Shown: positions 44,990 to 55,298 of the stretch, one piece after another
Position numbering within the stretch: position 1 is the first letter of the stretch
How the letters are laid out: each line of letters starts with the position of its first letter
Source: Simmondsia chinensis
Lineage: Eukaryota > Streptophyta > Magnoliopsida > Caryophyllales > Simmondsiaceae
Length of the DNA stretch: 64,000 bases
Direction: 5' to 3'
Assembly (NCBI GenBank): GCA_018398585.1
Contig: JAGTTD010000024.1
Span: 8,026,071 to 8,090,070, forward strand
Notes under the pieces: generated by a model
Seen by the model: the letters and a program-made list of their open reading frames with translations, nothing else
Told to the model about the DNA's origin: nothing
Databases searched by the model: none
Position numbers and translations under genes: made by a program

Positions 44990-46374
44990 ATAAGCTGACA
45001 GAACCTCTTTCCCACCCTCGTTATTCTTGGCACCAGGGTCAGTTACGCTACAATGGCCGCCTAGTTGTTGGCCACGACATACACCTTCGCCAAGATATCC
45101 TCCTATGGTTTCATGACCCCGCCAAGGGTGGACATTCCGGCATGGATGCCACTTACCGTCGCATCCACCCGTTATTCTATTGGAAGGGTCTCCGCCAGGA
45201 CATCCAATCCTATATCCGCCAATGCTCCGTCTGCCAACATCACAAATATAATACATCCGCCCCTGCTGAACTTCTCCAACCTTTCTTGATTCCGACTTCC
45301 GTATGGAATGATATATCCTTGGACTTCATCAAAGGTCTTCCCCCTTCGTAGGATCGCTCGGTTATCTTCGTCGTGGTTGACCGATTAACGAAGTACGCCC
45401 ATTTCCTCTCATTAACACACCCATATACTGCCGCAGGTGTTGCTAAGCTCTTCCTGGATCACATCTATCGTCTTCATGGTCTGCCCGAGACAATCATCAG
45501 TGACCGTGACCCCATTTTTACAAGCCTCTTTTGGCGCGAACTGTTCTCTTGGTTGGGCACTCACCTCAACCTTTCTTCCTCGTACCATCCGCAGTCTGAT
45601 GGCCAAACAAAGGTCTTCAACTGCTGTTTGGAGACTTACTTACGCTGCATGATCAGTGAACAGCCCCAGCTTTGGACTCAATGGCTTCCTCTCGCGGAAT
45701 GGTGGTATACTTCATCCAATCATCTGCTCAGTCCACTCCATTTGAGCTCCTCTATGGCCACCCACCTCCGATTCATCTCCCGTATTTACCTAGCGAGTCA
45801 TCATTGATGCCGTGGATCGCACTCTTTCTGCTCGTGAAGATACTATTGCTTGTCTTCCACACCATTTGTTTCGGGCTCAGAACCTCATGAAACAGCAAGC
45901 TGATCGTCATCGAGTTGACCACGAGTATCAAATTGGTGAATACGTCTGGCTCAAGCTCCAATCCTACCGGCAACAGAGTGTTGAGGCCCACCGCTTCAAC
46001 AAGCTTGCCCCGCGGTTCTATGGTCCTTTTCAGATCATAGATAAAGTTAGCGCTGTGGCTTACCGCCTTGATTTACCGGCTCACGCCTCCATCGACCATA
46101 CAGTACATGTTTCTCTACTAAAGAAGTGCCTTTCAGTTCCCGCTTCAAGCACTCCCTTACCCGACGTTTGGCCCCCAGTTGCCGCTCCAGTCGAGCCTTT
46201 GGCCATCCTTGACCGAAGACTCGTTAAGTGCCATCACCTAGCTGCCACTCAAGTCTTGGCTCAATGGGTGGGCCAATCTCCAGAGGACGCAACTTGGGAG
46301 TTCCTACATGACTTCCGGCTCCATTTCCCTTCATTCGATCCTCGAGGACGAGGATCTTCTCAAGGGGGCGGCAT
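44990..46374 (+). pseudogene. pol: chromovirus integrase with chromodomain-like tail
   Basis: Zinc-binding HDPAKGGHSGMDATYRRI and IRQCSVCQHHKYN keep H-H-C-C. Core: WNDISLDFIKGLPPS, VVDRLTKYAHFLSL, ETIISDRDPIFTSLFWREL, then YHPQSDGQTKVFNCCLETYL, in which the glutamate usual after DGQT is lysine, so the D-D-E triad looks broken. The frame 45,812-46,393 gives EYVWLKLQSYRQQSV, FYGPFQIIDKVSAVAYRLDL and the chromodomain-like VLAQWVGQSPEDATWEFLHD. Stops at 45,349 and 45,805. Chromodomains guide insertion to particular chromatin. Confidence 0.88.
46359..46374 (+). promoter_or_regulatory. polypurine tract of the plus-strand chromovirus
   Basis: CTCAAGGGGGCGGCAT immediately before the right LTR start TGATATG. 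Confidence 0.75.
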
Positions 46375-46756
46375 TGATATGAGCATAAGCTAATACATCT
46401 CTTGGCGCCAGCTTCTTCGCGCCATAGCCCTCTCTGCTTACCGCCAGCTTGCTTCCCCCGTTTCCTCAACCGTGAGCTGGCCACATCAGCTTAAAATATT
46501 TTCTAGATATTTTCCTATACTTGCTATAAAAAGGAGAGTTAGTTATGCTAGGGTTTCCATGCTTGATGAGTGTACCCTTTTCTCTCTCTCCCTAACTCCC
46601 TTCTATGTCTTTTCTCCCTCCTTCTCTTGTAAATCTCCATTGAAGGAGCTTACACATATACGATAGCAATACAACCACAACAGGACAGCGCTGATTTCTG
46701 TCCCATAGACCTGATTATTGTGTCAATTTGAGCATTGATTGAATACTTTGGTATCA
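46375..46756 (+). repeat. right LTR of the plus-strand chromovirus
   Basis: TGATATGAGCATAAGC to TTTGGTATCA, followed by target duplication GAACT. TATA-like TATAAAA at 46,525-46,531. Confidence 0.92.
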
Positions 46757-46761
46757 GAACT

Positions 46762-47440
46762 CGTCTAGAATTACTCTCAACTTGGCATGTTCATGAGTTA
46801 ACTCCTCAAGATCCTCTTCCACCACCTCAACCATCATCCATCGCTTCCGTCCCTACAAGAGACGAGCCGGAGGTTACAGCCGACCCTCCTGTTGAAATTG
46901 TAAATGCTTCTTGTTTTATCACTCTTTTGCGCCCTATTGCCAACTATGGAGCCTTATTCCGAGCTTTCAAGGCGTTCTTGCCTCCTGGCATAATTCCTTC
47001 CAGGAGTTCTTTTACTGTTTCCGAGGTAAATCTCTCTTTGTTCTCCTTAAATTTAATATCACAAGTTTTCTCCTTTTATGTGTGTAATTTTGCAGCATAT
47101 CCATGTTTTTGGCTTTTTATGCCAAGTGGCAATGCATGGTGAAGATGCTACGCGCCATCTTCAGGGTTTGCAAGAGGATTTGCAGTCATTTAAGAATGAT
47201 GCCCAATGTCAGCAAGAAAAGCTTCATCAAGAGCTCAAACAATCTAACAATCTTTTAGGTAAGCCGCGCGAGCAACTTCGTCAGCAAACTTCTATTCTTG
47301 AAGAGATGAAAGTCAATATTCGAAGCAAAGACAAACAAATTGACAGACTTAGCGTAGATTTATCACGGGCATGTGAAGAAGCCGTGACTAGTTTTAAGGC
47401 AAGCCTTGAATTTCATATTACAAAGAGCGACGAGTATTAG
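46762..47440 (+). pseudogene. 3' part of the interrupted coiled-coil reading frame, with a phase-0 intron
   Basis: From the insertion point the frame reads RLELLSTWHVHELTPQDPLP, a proline-rich segment, then CFITLLRPIANYGALFRAFK and SFTVSE. GAG|GTAAAT at 47,025/47,026 and TTTTGCAG at 47,088-47,095 are good plant splice sites; splicing joins GAG to CAT in frame and avoids a stop just inside the intron. Exon 2 (47,096-47,440) encodes a coiled coil: LQGLQEDLQSFKNDAQCQQE, ELKQSNNLLGKPREQLRQQT, KDKQIDRLSVDLSRACEEAV, ending ITKSDEY-TAG. Similar coiled-coil proteins are common in plant transposon-associated genes; a host gene is not excluded. Confidence 0.6.
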
Positions 47441-48384
47441 GTAGGTCTTGATACAGCCTTTACAATAATGAAAATAAAAGGAAGAATACATACATGTATG
47501 AGATAATACACCACTATGATTAAAAATTGGTAAATCCCTTGGAGTTGGAACTGGGAGTGACGAAGTAGCAACATCCTGGCTAGTAGGGGAAAGTATATCA
47601 TCTAGTTTATCAAGTACTATGGGATTGTCTAAAATATAGTAGTAATTGGAATTGTTGTTAGGACTATTTGCCTCCGAACTCGTCTCCCTAAATCATGACT
47701 CTTTAGACACCCAAAACACAAAAAAGAAAAAAGAAAAAAAATTTCGTGAATAAAGGGTCAAAACAGAAGTGAAAATTCGAAGCTAGAGTAAAGTTGATAA
47801 AATCAAACCAAAAGAAGCATGAACAATTAAAAGCAAACTAAACGTGTACCTAAAAACTCACATATTTTGAAGAAAATTTGTCAGACTAAAACAATAGCAT
47901 AAAAAAACCTTGCCTTAGATTAGAGTTGGCCACTGAAATTAAGCCCAAAATTGAAGCATCAGAAGCATGAACGATCAGAAACGGGTGGTATGTTGTCCAA
48001 TTACACCCAAAAAAACCACGAATTCCGACCTAGTATCTTCAAAAAAGAAAACTCTAATCATGAAAATTCGAACGCAAATAAAACCAAAAAACGAAAAAAG
48101 AATGGATTATGTATAATACCTTTTAAGAATGAACCACTGATTAGTTTGAGCTTGGTGAAAGCTAACGATGAACGAACTTGAACAAAGAGATGAAGAAGAA
48201 CAAGACGACGAAACAGGGAGAAGAAAAGACGGGTTTAGAAGAACAAAAGGGAGGGAAAACAAGGGCAAATTAGTCCTTTAAAAAAAATTCTGATGGCTGA
48301 GATTCAGATGAAAAGCCAAGCAAAGTCTTTTATATTGAGTCCAAAAATGCCCACCCCCTAAAACAAAGGCACCAAGCGTGTAAG
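47441..48384. other. non-coding stretch, possibly 3' flank of the coiled-coil gene
   Basis: A-rich with short chance frames; no element signature recognised. Confidence 0.45.
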
Positions 48385-48660
48385 ATAATGGGGGCTGGGA
48401 TTAATGCCCACTAACGTTAACTGTGGATTTAGAAGCGATTATATCAGGATGGATAACCTCCTGGAAAGTCCTCGTGTTGCCAATTTTGTCAGGGTGGGAA
48501 TTCTTGGAAATAGCCTCTTGTCAGGGTTACACCCTGAAGGGGTAATGTTGCGTACAATCACTCCTCCCAGACCCTGCTTATGCAGGAGCCCTCGAGGCAC
48601 TGTGTTTGTTGTTTATGTTAACTTTGGAGTTATAAGTGATTTTAAATACTGGGGGCTAGG
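48385..48660 (+). repeat. 60-bp minisatellite, left part, interrupted by a SINE
   Basis: GGGGCTGGGATTAATGCCCA, TTAACTGTGGATTTAGAAGC (48,389-48,442) and TTAACTTTGGAGTTATAAGT, GGGGGCTAGGATTA (48,618-48,664) match the units at 54,631-54,880. The array was split first or second by SINE copy C and by the minus-strand chromovirus. Confidence 0.8.
48443..48612 (+). mobile_element. 5S-headed SINE, copy C (diverged or separate subfamily)
   Basis: The 5S part is GGATGGATAACCTCCTGGAA then AGTCCTCGTGTTGC (about 48,448-48,480), which reaches nearly to the 5S 3' end, unlike copies A and B. The tail has TTGGAAATAGCCTCTTGTCA, AATGTTGCGTACAATCACTC and GACCCTGCTTATGCAGGAGC. Weak repeats of the host minisatellite flank it, so its target duplication is masked. 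The 5' part of 5S is missing. Confidence 0.8.
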
Positions 48661-48664
48661 ATTA

Positions 48665-49262
48665 TGTCACAATCTCGGGATTGTGACAGCCAAAGTTGAA
48701 GACTTAGGCCCGAATCTTGAAATAGAGGTTAGATGAGAAAGAACAAGAAAGAGAGTTGAGATAAGAGAGAGAATTAGAACATGAGTAGAGAGAAAAGTTT
48801 AGAAAAGTAAGAATTGTTTCATTAATTTGCTTGAATGATTACAAAATGAATTACAACTCTATTTATAAAAATACATCAATTACTAAAATATCAAATAAAT
48901 CTGAAAATTATCTAAAGAATCAAATCCAAAAATCACAATCTTGGAGAATCTCCCAACGGCTAGTTGGGCGCGCCTAACGGCTAGCTAGGGGCTGGATTGA
49001 CCGGGACACGACACTGGAACGGACGCGGGACCTGGGACGGCCTGGACACGGCACTAAACACAGACCGGGCACAAGCTGGGCACGGCACTGGGCGCGACCT
49101 GGCCTTGTCATGACATGCGACTACGTGGACCTGGCAGCGACCTGGGGCACGGCCTGGGCAGCGACATGGCACGGGTCGACAAGCGATCTTGACACGGACC
49201 TCGGGCTACCTGCTCGATATCTAGGCAATGTCAAGGGAAACAAAAGAGTCATGACCATGACA
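48665..49262 (-). repeat. 3' LTR of the minus-strand chromovirus
   Basis: Minus-strand TGTCATGGTCATGACTC to TTGTGACA. TATA box on the minus strand at 48,860-48,867. Very similar by eye to 54,019-54,625. Confidence 0.92.
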
Positions 49263-49265
49263 ATA

Positions 49266-49287
49266 CCCCCCCCCCCCCCCCCCCCCC
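49266..49287 (-). promoter_or_regulatory. polypurine tract expanded to 22 G (minus strand)
   Basis: Minus-strand GACTCG followed by 22 G and TATTG, directly before the LTR. The location is right for a polypurine tract; the length is unusual. Confidence 0.75.
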
Positions 49288-49303
49288 GAGTCAATCCTTG
49301 TCC

Positions 49304-50717
49304 TCAAGAATTGAAATCAGGAAATTGGCCTTGAATGAAGGCCCAATCCTCCCAAGTCGTGGCGTCATCTGGCATGTTTTCCCATTGTACGAGAACTTGG
49401 GTCATCTTCTTACCTTTGCGCGTTAGGGTGCGTTGCTTGAGTACCCTTTTGGGTTGAACCTCGGGGTGGCCATCCTGGTCACGACTAGGCAAAAACACAC
49501 TAGGCACAACATTATCTCCAATTTTTTTCTTAAGCCGTGAGACATGAAAAACGGGGTGGATTTTAGATTCTTGAGGTAACTCCAACCTATAGGCAACCTT
49601 CCCCACCCGAGCAAGTATCTTAAATGGGCCATAATACCGAGCGACCAATTTGACGTTACGCCTCATGGCAACCGAGGTTTGGCGATACGGTTGCAACTTT
49701 AAGTACACAAAGTCTCCTATGTTAAATTCCCTTTCGGTTCTATGTAAATCGGCCTGTTGCTTATAACGATGTTGCGCCTCAACTAGGTGTTCCCTTAAGA
49801 GGTTAACCATAGTTTGCCATTCATTAGCCATGTCCTCGACCCCGGGGGAAGAAGAGACACACGGCTAGTCTATTGCCAAATCCTAGGCTCATACCCATAC
49901 AGAGCAAAGAAGGGCGTATATTTAATAGAGGAGTGGTAGTTAGTGTTATACCAAAATTCCGCAAGCGCTAGCCATTGAGCCATGCCTTCGGCTTGTTCAA
50001 GGCCATAGCACGTAAATAATTCTCTAAGCACTGATTTACACGCTCGGTTTGGCCGTCGGATTGGGGATGATAGGAGGTACTCATGTTGAGTTCCACGCCC
50101 GCCAACCGAAAGAGTTCCTTCCAAAAGATGCTTTGGAAGGTGCCATCCTGATCCGATATAATGTTCTTAGGTAGCCCATGTAACCGATATACATTGTCAA
50201 GGAATGCTTGGGCTACTTTGGAAGTTGTAAACGGATGCATTAAAGATATGAAATGAGCATACTTAGTAAAACGATCAACTACCACTAATATCGTATCTTT
50301 GCCCAAGGACTTAGGCAATCCCTCAACAAAATCAAAACTTACACTTTCCCAAGCTTGGCTTGGAATGGGAAGCGGCTGAAGTAGGCCGGGGTAGGCCACA
50401 TGCTCGGTCTTGGTGCGTTGACAAACGTCACACCTAGAAATCCACTCACGAAAACTCGTTTTCATATTAGGCCAATAGAATAAACGTTTAGCACAAATTA
50501 GTGAACCGTGGACACCGGAATGGCCACCAACCGGAATCATGTAAAGCGTGCATGATCCATTGGCGGAGGTCCGTGTGCGCACCAATATAGACACGGCCCT
50601 TGTAGCGAAGGACATCGCTATGGTACGAGTAGGGGCCTTGACCTTTAGGATCAAGGGTGGCACGGGTAATGTCATCCAAGGCTTGAGCGTCATTGTCATA
50701 ACTAGCTTCAACCTCAC
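49304..50717 (-). pseudogene. pol: chromovirus integrase with chromodomain-like tail
   Basis: Frames 49,968-50,717, 49,870-50,124 and 49,304-49,831. Zinc-binding GGHSGVHGSLICAKRLFYWP and ISRCDVCQRTKTEH; core WESVSFDFVEGLPKSL, VVVDRFTKYAHFISL, NIISDQDGTFQSIFWKELF, STSYHPQSDGQTERVNQCLE, so D, D and E are all present. The C-terminus has DFVYLKLQPYRQTSV, YYGPFKILARVGKVAYRLEL and the chromodomain-like VLVQWENMPDDATTWEDWAF. One frameshift near 50,100 (AWLNG against AQWLALAEFWYN) and a TAG near 49,866 break the frame. Confidence 0.92.
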
Positions 50718-51943
50718 GGACCCATTGAGGTATGACGGTCGTTAAAATAAGGCAAGACCCAAATGCGACCTCTTCATCACGCCTAAACAAAGCGTCCGCG
50801 GCCTTATTCTCAAGACCCTTACGATACATTATACTATAGCTTAAGCCCATAAGTTTTAACATACCCTTTTGTTGAAGTTGAGTAGTTATACGTTGGTCCA
50901 ATAGAAAACGAAGACCAGAGTGGTCGGTTTTTATAATGAAATGATGATCTAATAAGTAATGCCGCAACTTTTCCACAGCCATTAGCACCGCCATAAGCTC
51001 TTTTTCATATATGGATAAGCCCAATTGGTGAGTACATAAGGCCTTACTAAGGTATGCCAAGGGCCGACCGTTTTGACAAAGGACAGCCCCAATGCCTACC
51101 CCGCAAGCATCCGTCTCAAGAATGAAAGGTTTGCTAAAGTCTGGAAGAGCTAGGACCGGTGCCATTACCATAGCATGCTTAAGAGTCTCAAAGGCGAGTT
51201 GAGCACTCTCATTCCAATGGAAATCACCCTTGGAAAGGAGGCCAGTCAAGGGCTTACTAATTGATCCATACCCCTTAATAAACTTACGGTAGTAACCCGT
51301 TAGTCCAAGGAATCCCCTAAGGCTCTTAAGGCTTTTCGGTTGGGGCCAAGAAGTCATGGCTTCAATTTTACTAGGATCGGTTGCTACCCCTTTTGGGATT
51401 AATGATGTGCCCTAGATATTCAACATGATCAATTCCAAACACACACTTATTCATTTTAGCAAACAATTTATGATTACGAAGGGTCTCGAGGACCTCTCCA
51501 AGATGCATAACGTGACTAGTCATACATGGACTATAAACTAATATGTCATCAAAGAAAACGAGAACAAATTTACGAAGGAAGGAAGAAAAGACCTCATTCA
51601 TAAGCGCTTGAAATGTGGCCGGTGCGTTGGTGAGACCAAACGGCATGAACTTGAACTCGTAATGTCCATGGTGAGTACGAAACGCGGTCTTGTGAATGTC
51701 CTCCTCCCGAACCCGTATTTGGTGATAACCTGCCCTAAGATCTATCTTTGAAAACACACATGCTCCACGCAACTCGTCAAGTAAATCGTCAATAACCGGA
51801 ATGGGAAATTGGTCCCTAATGTTTATGCTATTGAGTTGACGATAGTCCACACAAAAATGATACGTACCGTCTTTCTTACAAACTAATAAGACCGGCGAAG
51901 CAAAAGGGCTACGGCTAGGTCGGATAATAGAGGACGACAACAT
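50488..51943 (-). pseudogene. pol: chromovirus reverse transcriptase and RNase H
   Basis: RT (51,371-51,943): [60 protein letters not shown], and catalytic [14 protein letters not shown] intact. A one-base frameshift near 51,370-51,390 leads to 50,488-51,357: LKSLRGFLGLTGYYRKFIKG, then RNase H PFILETDACGVGIGAVLCQN, LSIYEKELMAVLMAVEKLRH, FIIKTDHSGLRFLLDQRI and YRKGLENKAADALFRR. All RNase H acids appear present. Apart from the frameshift this enzyme is complete. Confidence 0.93.
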
Positions 51944-52113
51944 CTCCTTGACTTGTTTTTCTATCTCGTTCTTTTGACTACGGGGGTAACGGTAAGGCCT
52001 TATGTGTATGGGCTTAGCATTGGGTTGGGTGGGTATGGCATGATCATGGACACGGTTTGGGGTTAGTGACTTAGGGATGTCAAAAACATCTTTAGACTTC
52101 CTAAGGATTGGTC

Positions 52114-52749
52114 CTAGGGCGGGGTGAACATATGGTTGTTTTCCTCACTACCAATAGCCATGAATAGATGACCTACTATACAATTAACCTTTTTCTTAAG
52201 AAACCGAGCAAGACCTTTTCCCGACATAGCATGTAAAGCGGCATTATCTGATGTGCCTTGTAAATGAACCGGTTTACCATCCTTAAAACATGAAAATTTA
52301 AGATTTGTAAAATCAAAAGTAACCGGGCCATACCTTTGGAGCCTATCGACTCCAAGGACCATGTCGCTTCCTTGTAGGTCAAGCACCCGTAAGTCATCTG
52401 AGAATGCATGGCCTTGCACCTTCCACTTTAAGCTTGGCCACTTTTGGTAGCTCGTCAAGTTCTCCCCATTAGCAACTGTGACGGTCATCACTATGGTCGG
52501 TACGGTCTCAAGCTTGAGTTCGTTGACAACTCCCAAATCAAGGAAGTTATTTGTGCTCCCACTATCAACTAAGATCGTAAGGGCCCTTTTCTTGATCCAA
52601 CCCTTCAATCTCAATGTATTATGAGTAATTTGCCCCGAGAGGGCATTCAAGGAAATTTCCATGGCACCGTCCTCTTCCTCTTGAGGGATCTCTTCTTCAA
52701 TGTCCACCAAGTCCTCTTCATCATCATCTTGGACTTCTTGACCCTCCAT
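52114..52749 (-). pseudogene. pol: chromovirus aspartic protease
   Basis: The 211-aa frame begins in an acidic linker and has KKRALTILVDSGSTNNFLDL with D-S-G intact, VTVANGENLTSYQKWPSLKW and VLDLQGSDMVLGVDRLQRYG then PVTFDF. It is a complete protease, ending in the linker toward RT at a stop about 52,111. About 170 bp of shifted frame separates it from the RT start. Confidence 0.9.
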
Positions 52750-52758
52750 ACTCTGCAG

Positions 52759-53993
52759 CTATTTGTTCTTGCACACGTGCCCGGGAAAGTAGCATTCATG
52801 ACACTTAAAACACTGCCCGGGTTCACGCCTAGGGACATTGGAACCGGATGAAGGCACGGGTGCGGACCGTGCTGGCACGCCTTGGGACACGGACGCCTGG
52901 GACTGTCTAGTGCCTTGGAATGACATGCTTGGGCCCGACCTAAAGGAGGAGCCTGGCCTGGGACCTGCTGAGGTCCGGTTGAACTCGGTCTTGGGCTCAG
53001 TGGCCCCCTTGATTTCAGCTATAGTAATTTCTTGCAATTTGGCTTGTTCTATGGCGTAACTCATTTCAGTAGGTCGGTTGGCCTTGACGGCCATGCGTAT
53101 GGCTGGTTTGAGACCACTAATAAAACTCGAAACGAAATAAGACTCACTTAGTGTAGGATGGTCAATCATCATCCAGTTGCGCAACTCTTCAAATTGGACT
53201 TCATATTCCTCCACGGTGCCCGTTTGAGTGGTCTTGTTGAATTGCTCCACAACGTCTTGCAAGGACTTGTCACCAAACCTCTTGCAAAGTTCGTCAATGA
53301 AGAATTGCCATGTTTGACAGGGTGCCGTAGCTCTAAGGCATGGAACCAAATATCACCATAATTGTGCAAGTGCGAGGATGCCAAACCGACCCAGTCATCC
53401 GTTGGGACTTGATACCAACGGAAATACTTCATGCATTTTCAGATCCAAACCCGTTGGTTCTTGCCATCAAATTTTGTAAAATCAAGTTTAGGGTTGTAAT
53501 GAGCGAACTAAGAACGAGTGCTAATATCGTTACCGCTATGTTCCCCATCCTCGGAACGGGGATGATGGCGTAAGTCTCTTGATTCTGGGACAAGGCGTGG
53601 TGGTGGTGGTGGTGGTGGTAGGATCCCGTGGCCTCCAACGTGGACATAGTTGCCCGAACCCACATGATCTTGCGTTGGAACTTCCGGTGCAACCTCGGGT
53701 ACGATTTCTGGCCGCTTTTCTTGATTCATGAGCATGCGGTTCACAGACTCGGCCAATGTCGCCACGGTGTCTTGAAGCCCACGTTGGGTTTGTCCAAACC
53801 CCGTGAACTCGGTAGTCAAGCGATCCACCGACGCTTTAAGTCCCTTGCTTGACAAGCTTTGGTCACGGACCAATGTGTCAAGTCTATCAAGACGTCTCTC
53901 AAGGGTCAAGATCCGTTCCTGCGAGTCGGTTGTCTCCTCAGATGAAGACATGTTTGTAGCGGTTCGGTTGTTGCATGTGGCATCCAGCTTCAC
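52759..53993 (-). pseudogene. gag: chromovirus gag
   Basis: The N-terminus (53,508-53,993) is a coiled coil (LEETTDSQERILTLERRLDR-like) with a run of prolines. A frameshift near 53,430-53,510 leads to the capsid frames MKYFRWYQVPTDDWVGLASS and 52,759-53,349: FIDELCKRFGDKSLQDVVEQ, GTVEEYEVQFEELRNWM, YFVSSFISGLKPAIRMAVKA. The zinc knuckle PGQCFKCHECYFPGHVCKNK closes it. Two frameshifts prevent full translation. Confidence 0.88.
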
Positions 53994-54003
53994 GATCGTA
54001 TGT

Positions 54004-54016
54004 GCTCTGATACCAA
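54004..54016 (-). promoter_or_regulatory. primer-binding site, initiator tRNA-Met (minus strand)
   Basis: Minus-strand TTGGTATCAGAGC, a perfect site, two bases from the LTR end. Confidence 0.92.
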
Positions 54017-54018
54017 TT

Positions 54019-54625
54019 TGTCACAATCTCAGGATTGTGATGGCCAAAGTTGAAGACTTAGGCCCGAATCTTGAAATAGAGGTTAGATGAGAAAGAACAA
54101 GAAAGAGAGTTGAGATGAGAGAGAGAATTAGAAGATGAGTAGAGAGAAAAGTTGAGAAAAGTAAGAATTGTTTCATTAATTTGCTTGAATAATTACAAAA
54201 TGAATTACAACTCTATTTATAGAAATACATCAATTACTAAAATATCAAATAAATCTGAAAATTATCTAAAGAATCAAATCCAAAAATCACAATCTTGGAG
54301 AATCTCCCAAGGGCTAGTTGGGCGCGCCTAACGGCTAGCTAGGGGCTGGATTGACTGGGACGCGGCACTGGAACGGACGCGAGGGATGCGGTACCTGGGA
54401 TGGCCTAGACATGGCACTGGACACGAACCGGGCGCGAGCTGGGCACGGCACTAGGCGCGACCTCGCCTTGTCATGACATGCGACTACGCGGACTTGGCAG
54501 CGACCTGGGGCGCAGCTTGGGCTGCGACATGGCACGGCTCGACAAGCGATCTTGACATGGACCTCGGGCTACCTGCTCGATATCTAAACAATGTCAAGGG
54601 AAACAAAAGAGTCATGACCATGACA
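54019..54625 (-). repeat. 5' LTR of the minus-strand chromovirus
   Basis: Plus-strand edges TGTCACAATCTCAGG and CATGACA, followed by GATTA. Minus-strand TATA box at 54,214-54,221. The GC-rich half (54,310-54,580) has many GGCACGG/GCGACCTGG words. Confidence 0.92.
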
Positions 54626-54630
54626 GATTA

Positions 54631-54880
54631 ATGCACAGCAGTGTTAACATTGGAGTAATAAGTGATTGTAAATCCTGGGGGCCAGGACTAACGCCCACCA
54701 GTGTTAACTTTGTAGTTATAAGTGATTTTAAACACTGCGGGTTGGGATTATCGCCTACCAGTGTTAACTTTGAAGTCACAAGTGATTGTAAACACGGGTG
54801 GTGGGGATTAACACCCACCAGTGTTAACTTTGGAGTTATAGCGATTGTAAACGTTTAGGGCCGGGATTAATGCTCATCTG
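54631..54880 (+). repeat. 60-bp minisatellite, right part
   Basis: About four units of the form GGGATTAAYGCCCACCAGTG, TTAACTTTGGAGTTATAAGT, GATTGTAAACACTG. The minus-strand frame 54,612-54,818 stays open across three units as a ~20-residue repeat (QSLITTKLTLVG-like), probably because the period is divisible by three. Confidence 0.9.
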
Positions 54881-55298
54881 GATGATGATTGTTAAAAATT
54901 ATATTTCTAAGTAAAGGCCAAGAGTTGGCATTATGCCTATCTTCTAGTATCCACAGAGAAACAACAAGACCATGTGAGGTAGCCAAATGTAGTCGTCAGT
55001 TCAAACAAAAATTGCCCAGGGACTGACAACGAACAACTTCATCACGGATACTCGGCAGTAAGAAGAAAAGATTCGAAGGATCCTCTGCCACATCCCATAC
55101 TACTAAATATGGATAAGAGTATGGAGAATCAAGTGTAAAACATTCGCTACGCTCTAATAATAAATATAATACATTGTCGCAAACACCGATCTAGTGAAAT
55201 CTATTATGCCATCGCCCATTGTTAATATCTATCTTATACCTCCAAGCAACGACCCCCCCCCCCCCCTCTCTCCCGGACTCAAAATAAGAATTGAATAT
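54881..55298. other. non-coding stretch with a 14-C run
   Basis: No element or gene recognised. A C run lies at 55,253-55,266, next to TCTCTCCC. The last five bases (AATAT) are the left target duplication of the next element. Confidence 0.5.

Larger units (their letters stand above)
41363..46761 (+). mobile_element. chromovirus (Ty3/gypsy) with GAACT target duplication
   Basis: LTRs of 382 bp (41,368-41,749 and 46,375-46,756) flank gag, protease, RT, RNase H, integrase and a C-terminal chromodomain-like segment, in that order. GAACT is duplicated at 41,363-41,367 and 46,757-46,761. Total 5.4 kb. Size, short LTRs, chromodomain and a CRDRFAPGHQC-type zinc knuckle suit the Reina-like group, tentatively. 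Several stops and changed catalytic residues indicate a dead copy, although the LTRs remain very similar. Confidence 0.92.
48660..54630 (-). mobile_element. chromovirus (Ty3/gypsy), minus strand, with GATTA target duplication
   Basis: LTRs at 48,665-49,262 and 54,019-54,625 flank, on the minus strand, gag, protease, RT, RNase H, integrase and a chromodomain-like tail. GATTA lies just outside both ends (48,660-48,664 and 54,626-54,630). The element is 6.0 kb. RT and integrase catalytic motifs are intact, and only a few stops and frameshifts are present, so it is the youngest-looking pol in the window. The zinc knuckle form CFKCHECYFPGHVC and short LTRs suggest a Reina-like chromovirus, tentatively. 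Confidence 0.93.

Noticed and set aside
49266..49287. Sequencing gap filler only
   Set aside because: A G-rich polypurine tract is expected exactly here, so at least part of the run is genuine; its length remains doubtful.
54612..54818. Repeat protein on the minus strand
   Set aside because: The ~20-residue repeat only reflects a 60-bp minisatellite whose period is a multiple of three; no start context or flanking gene.
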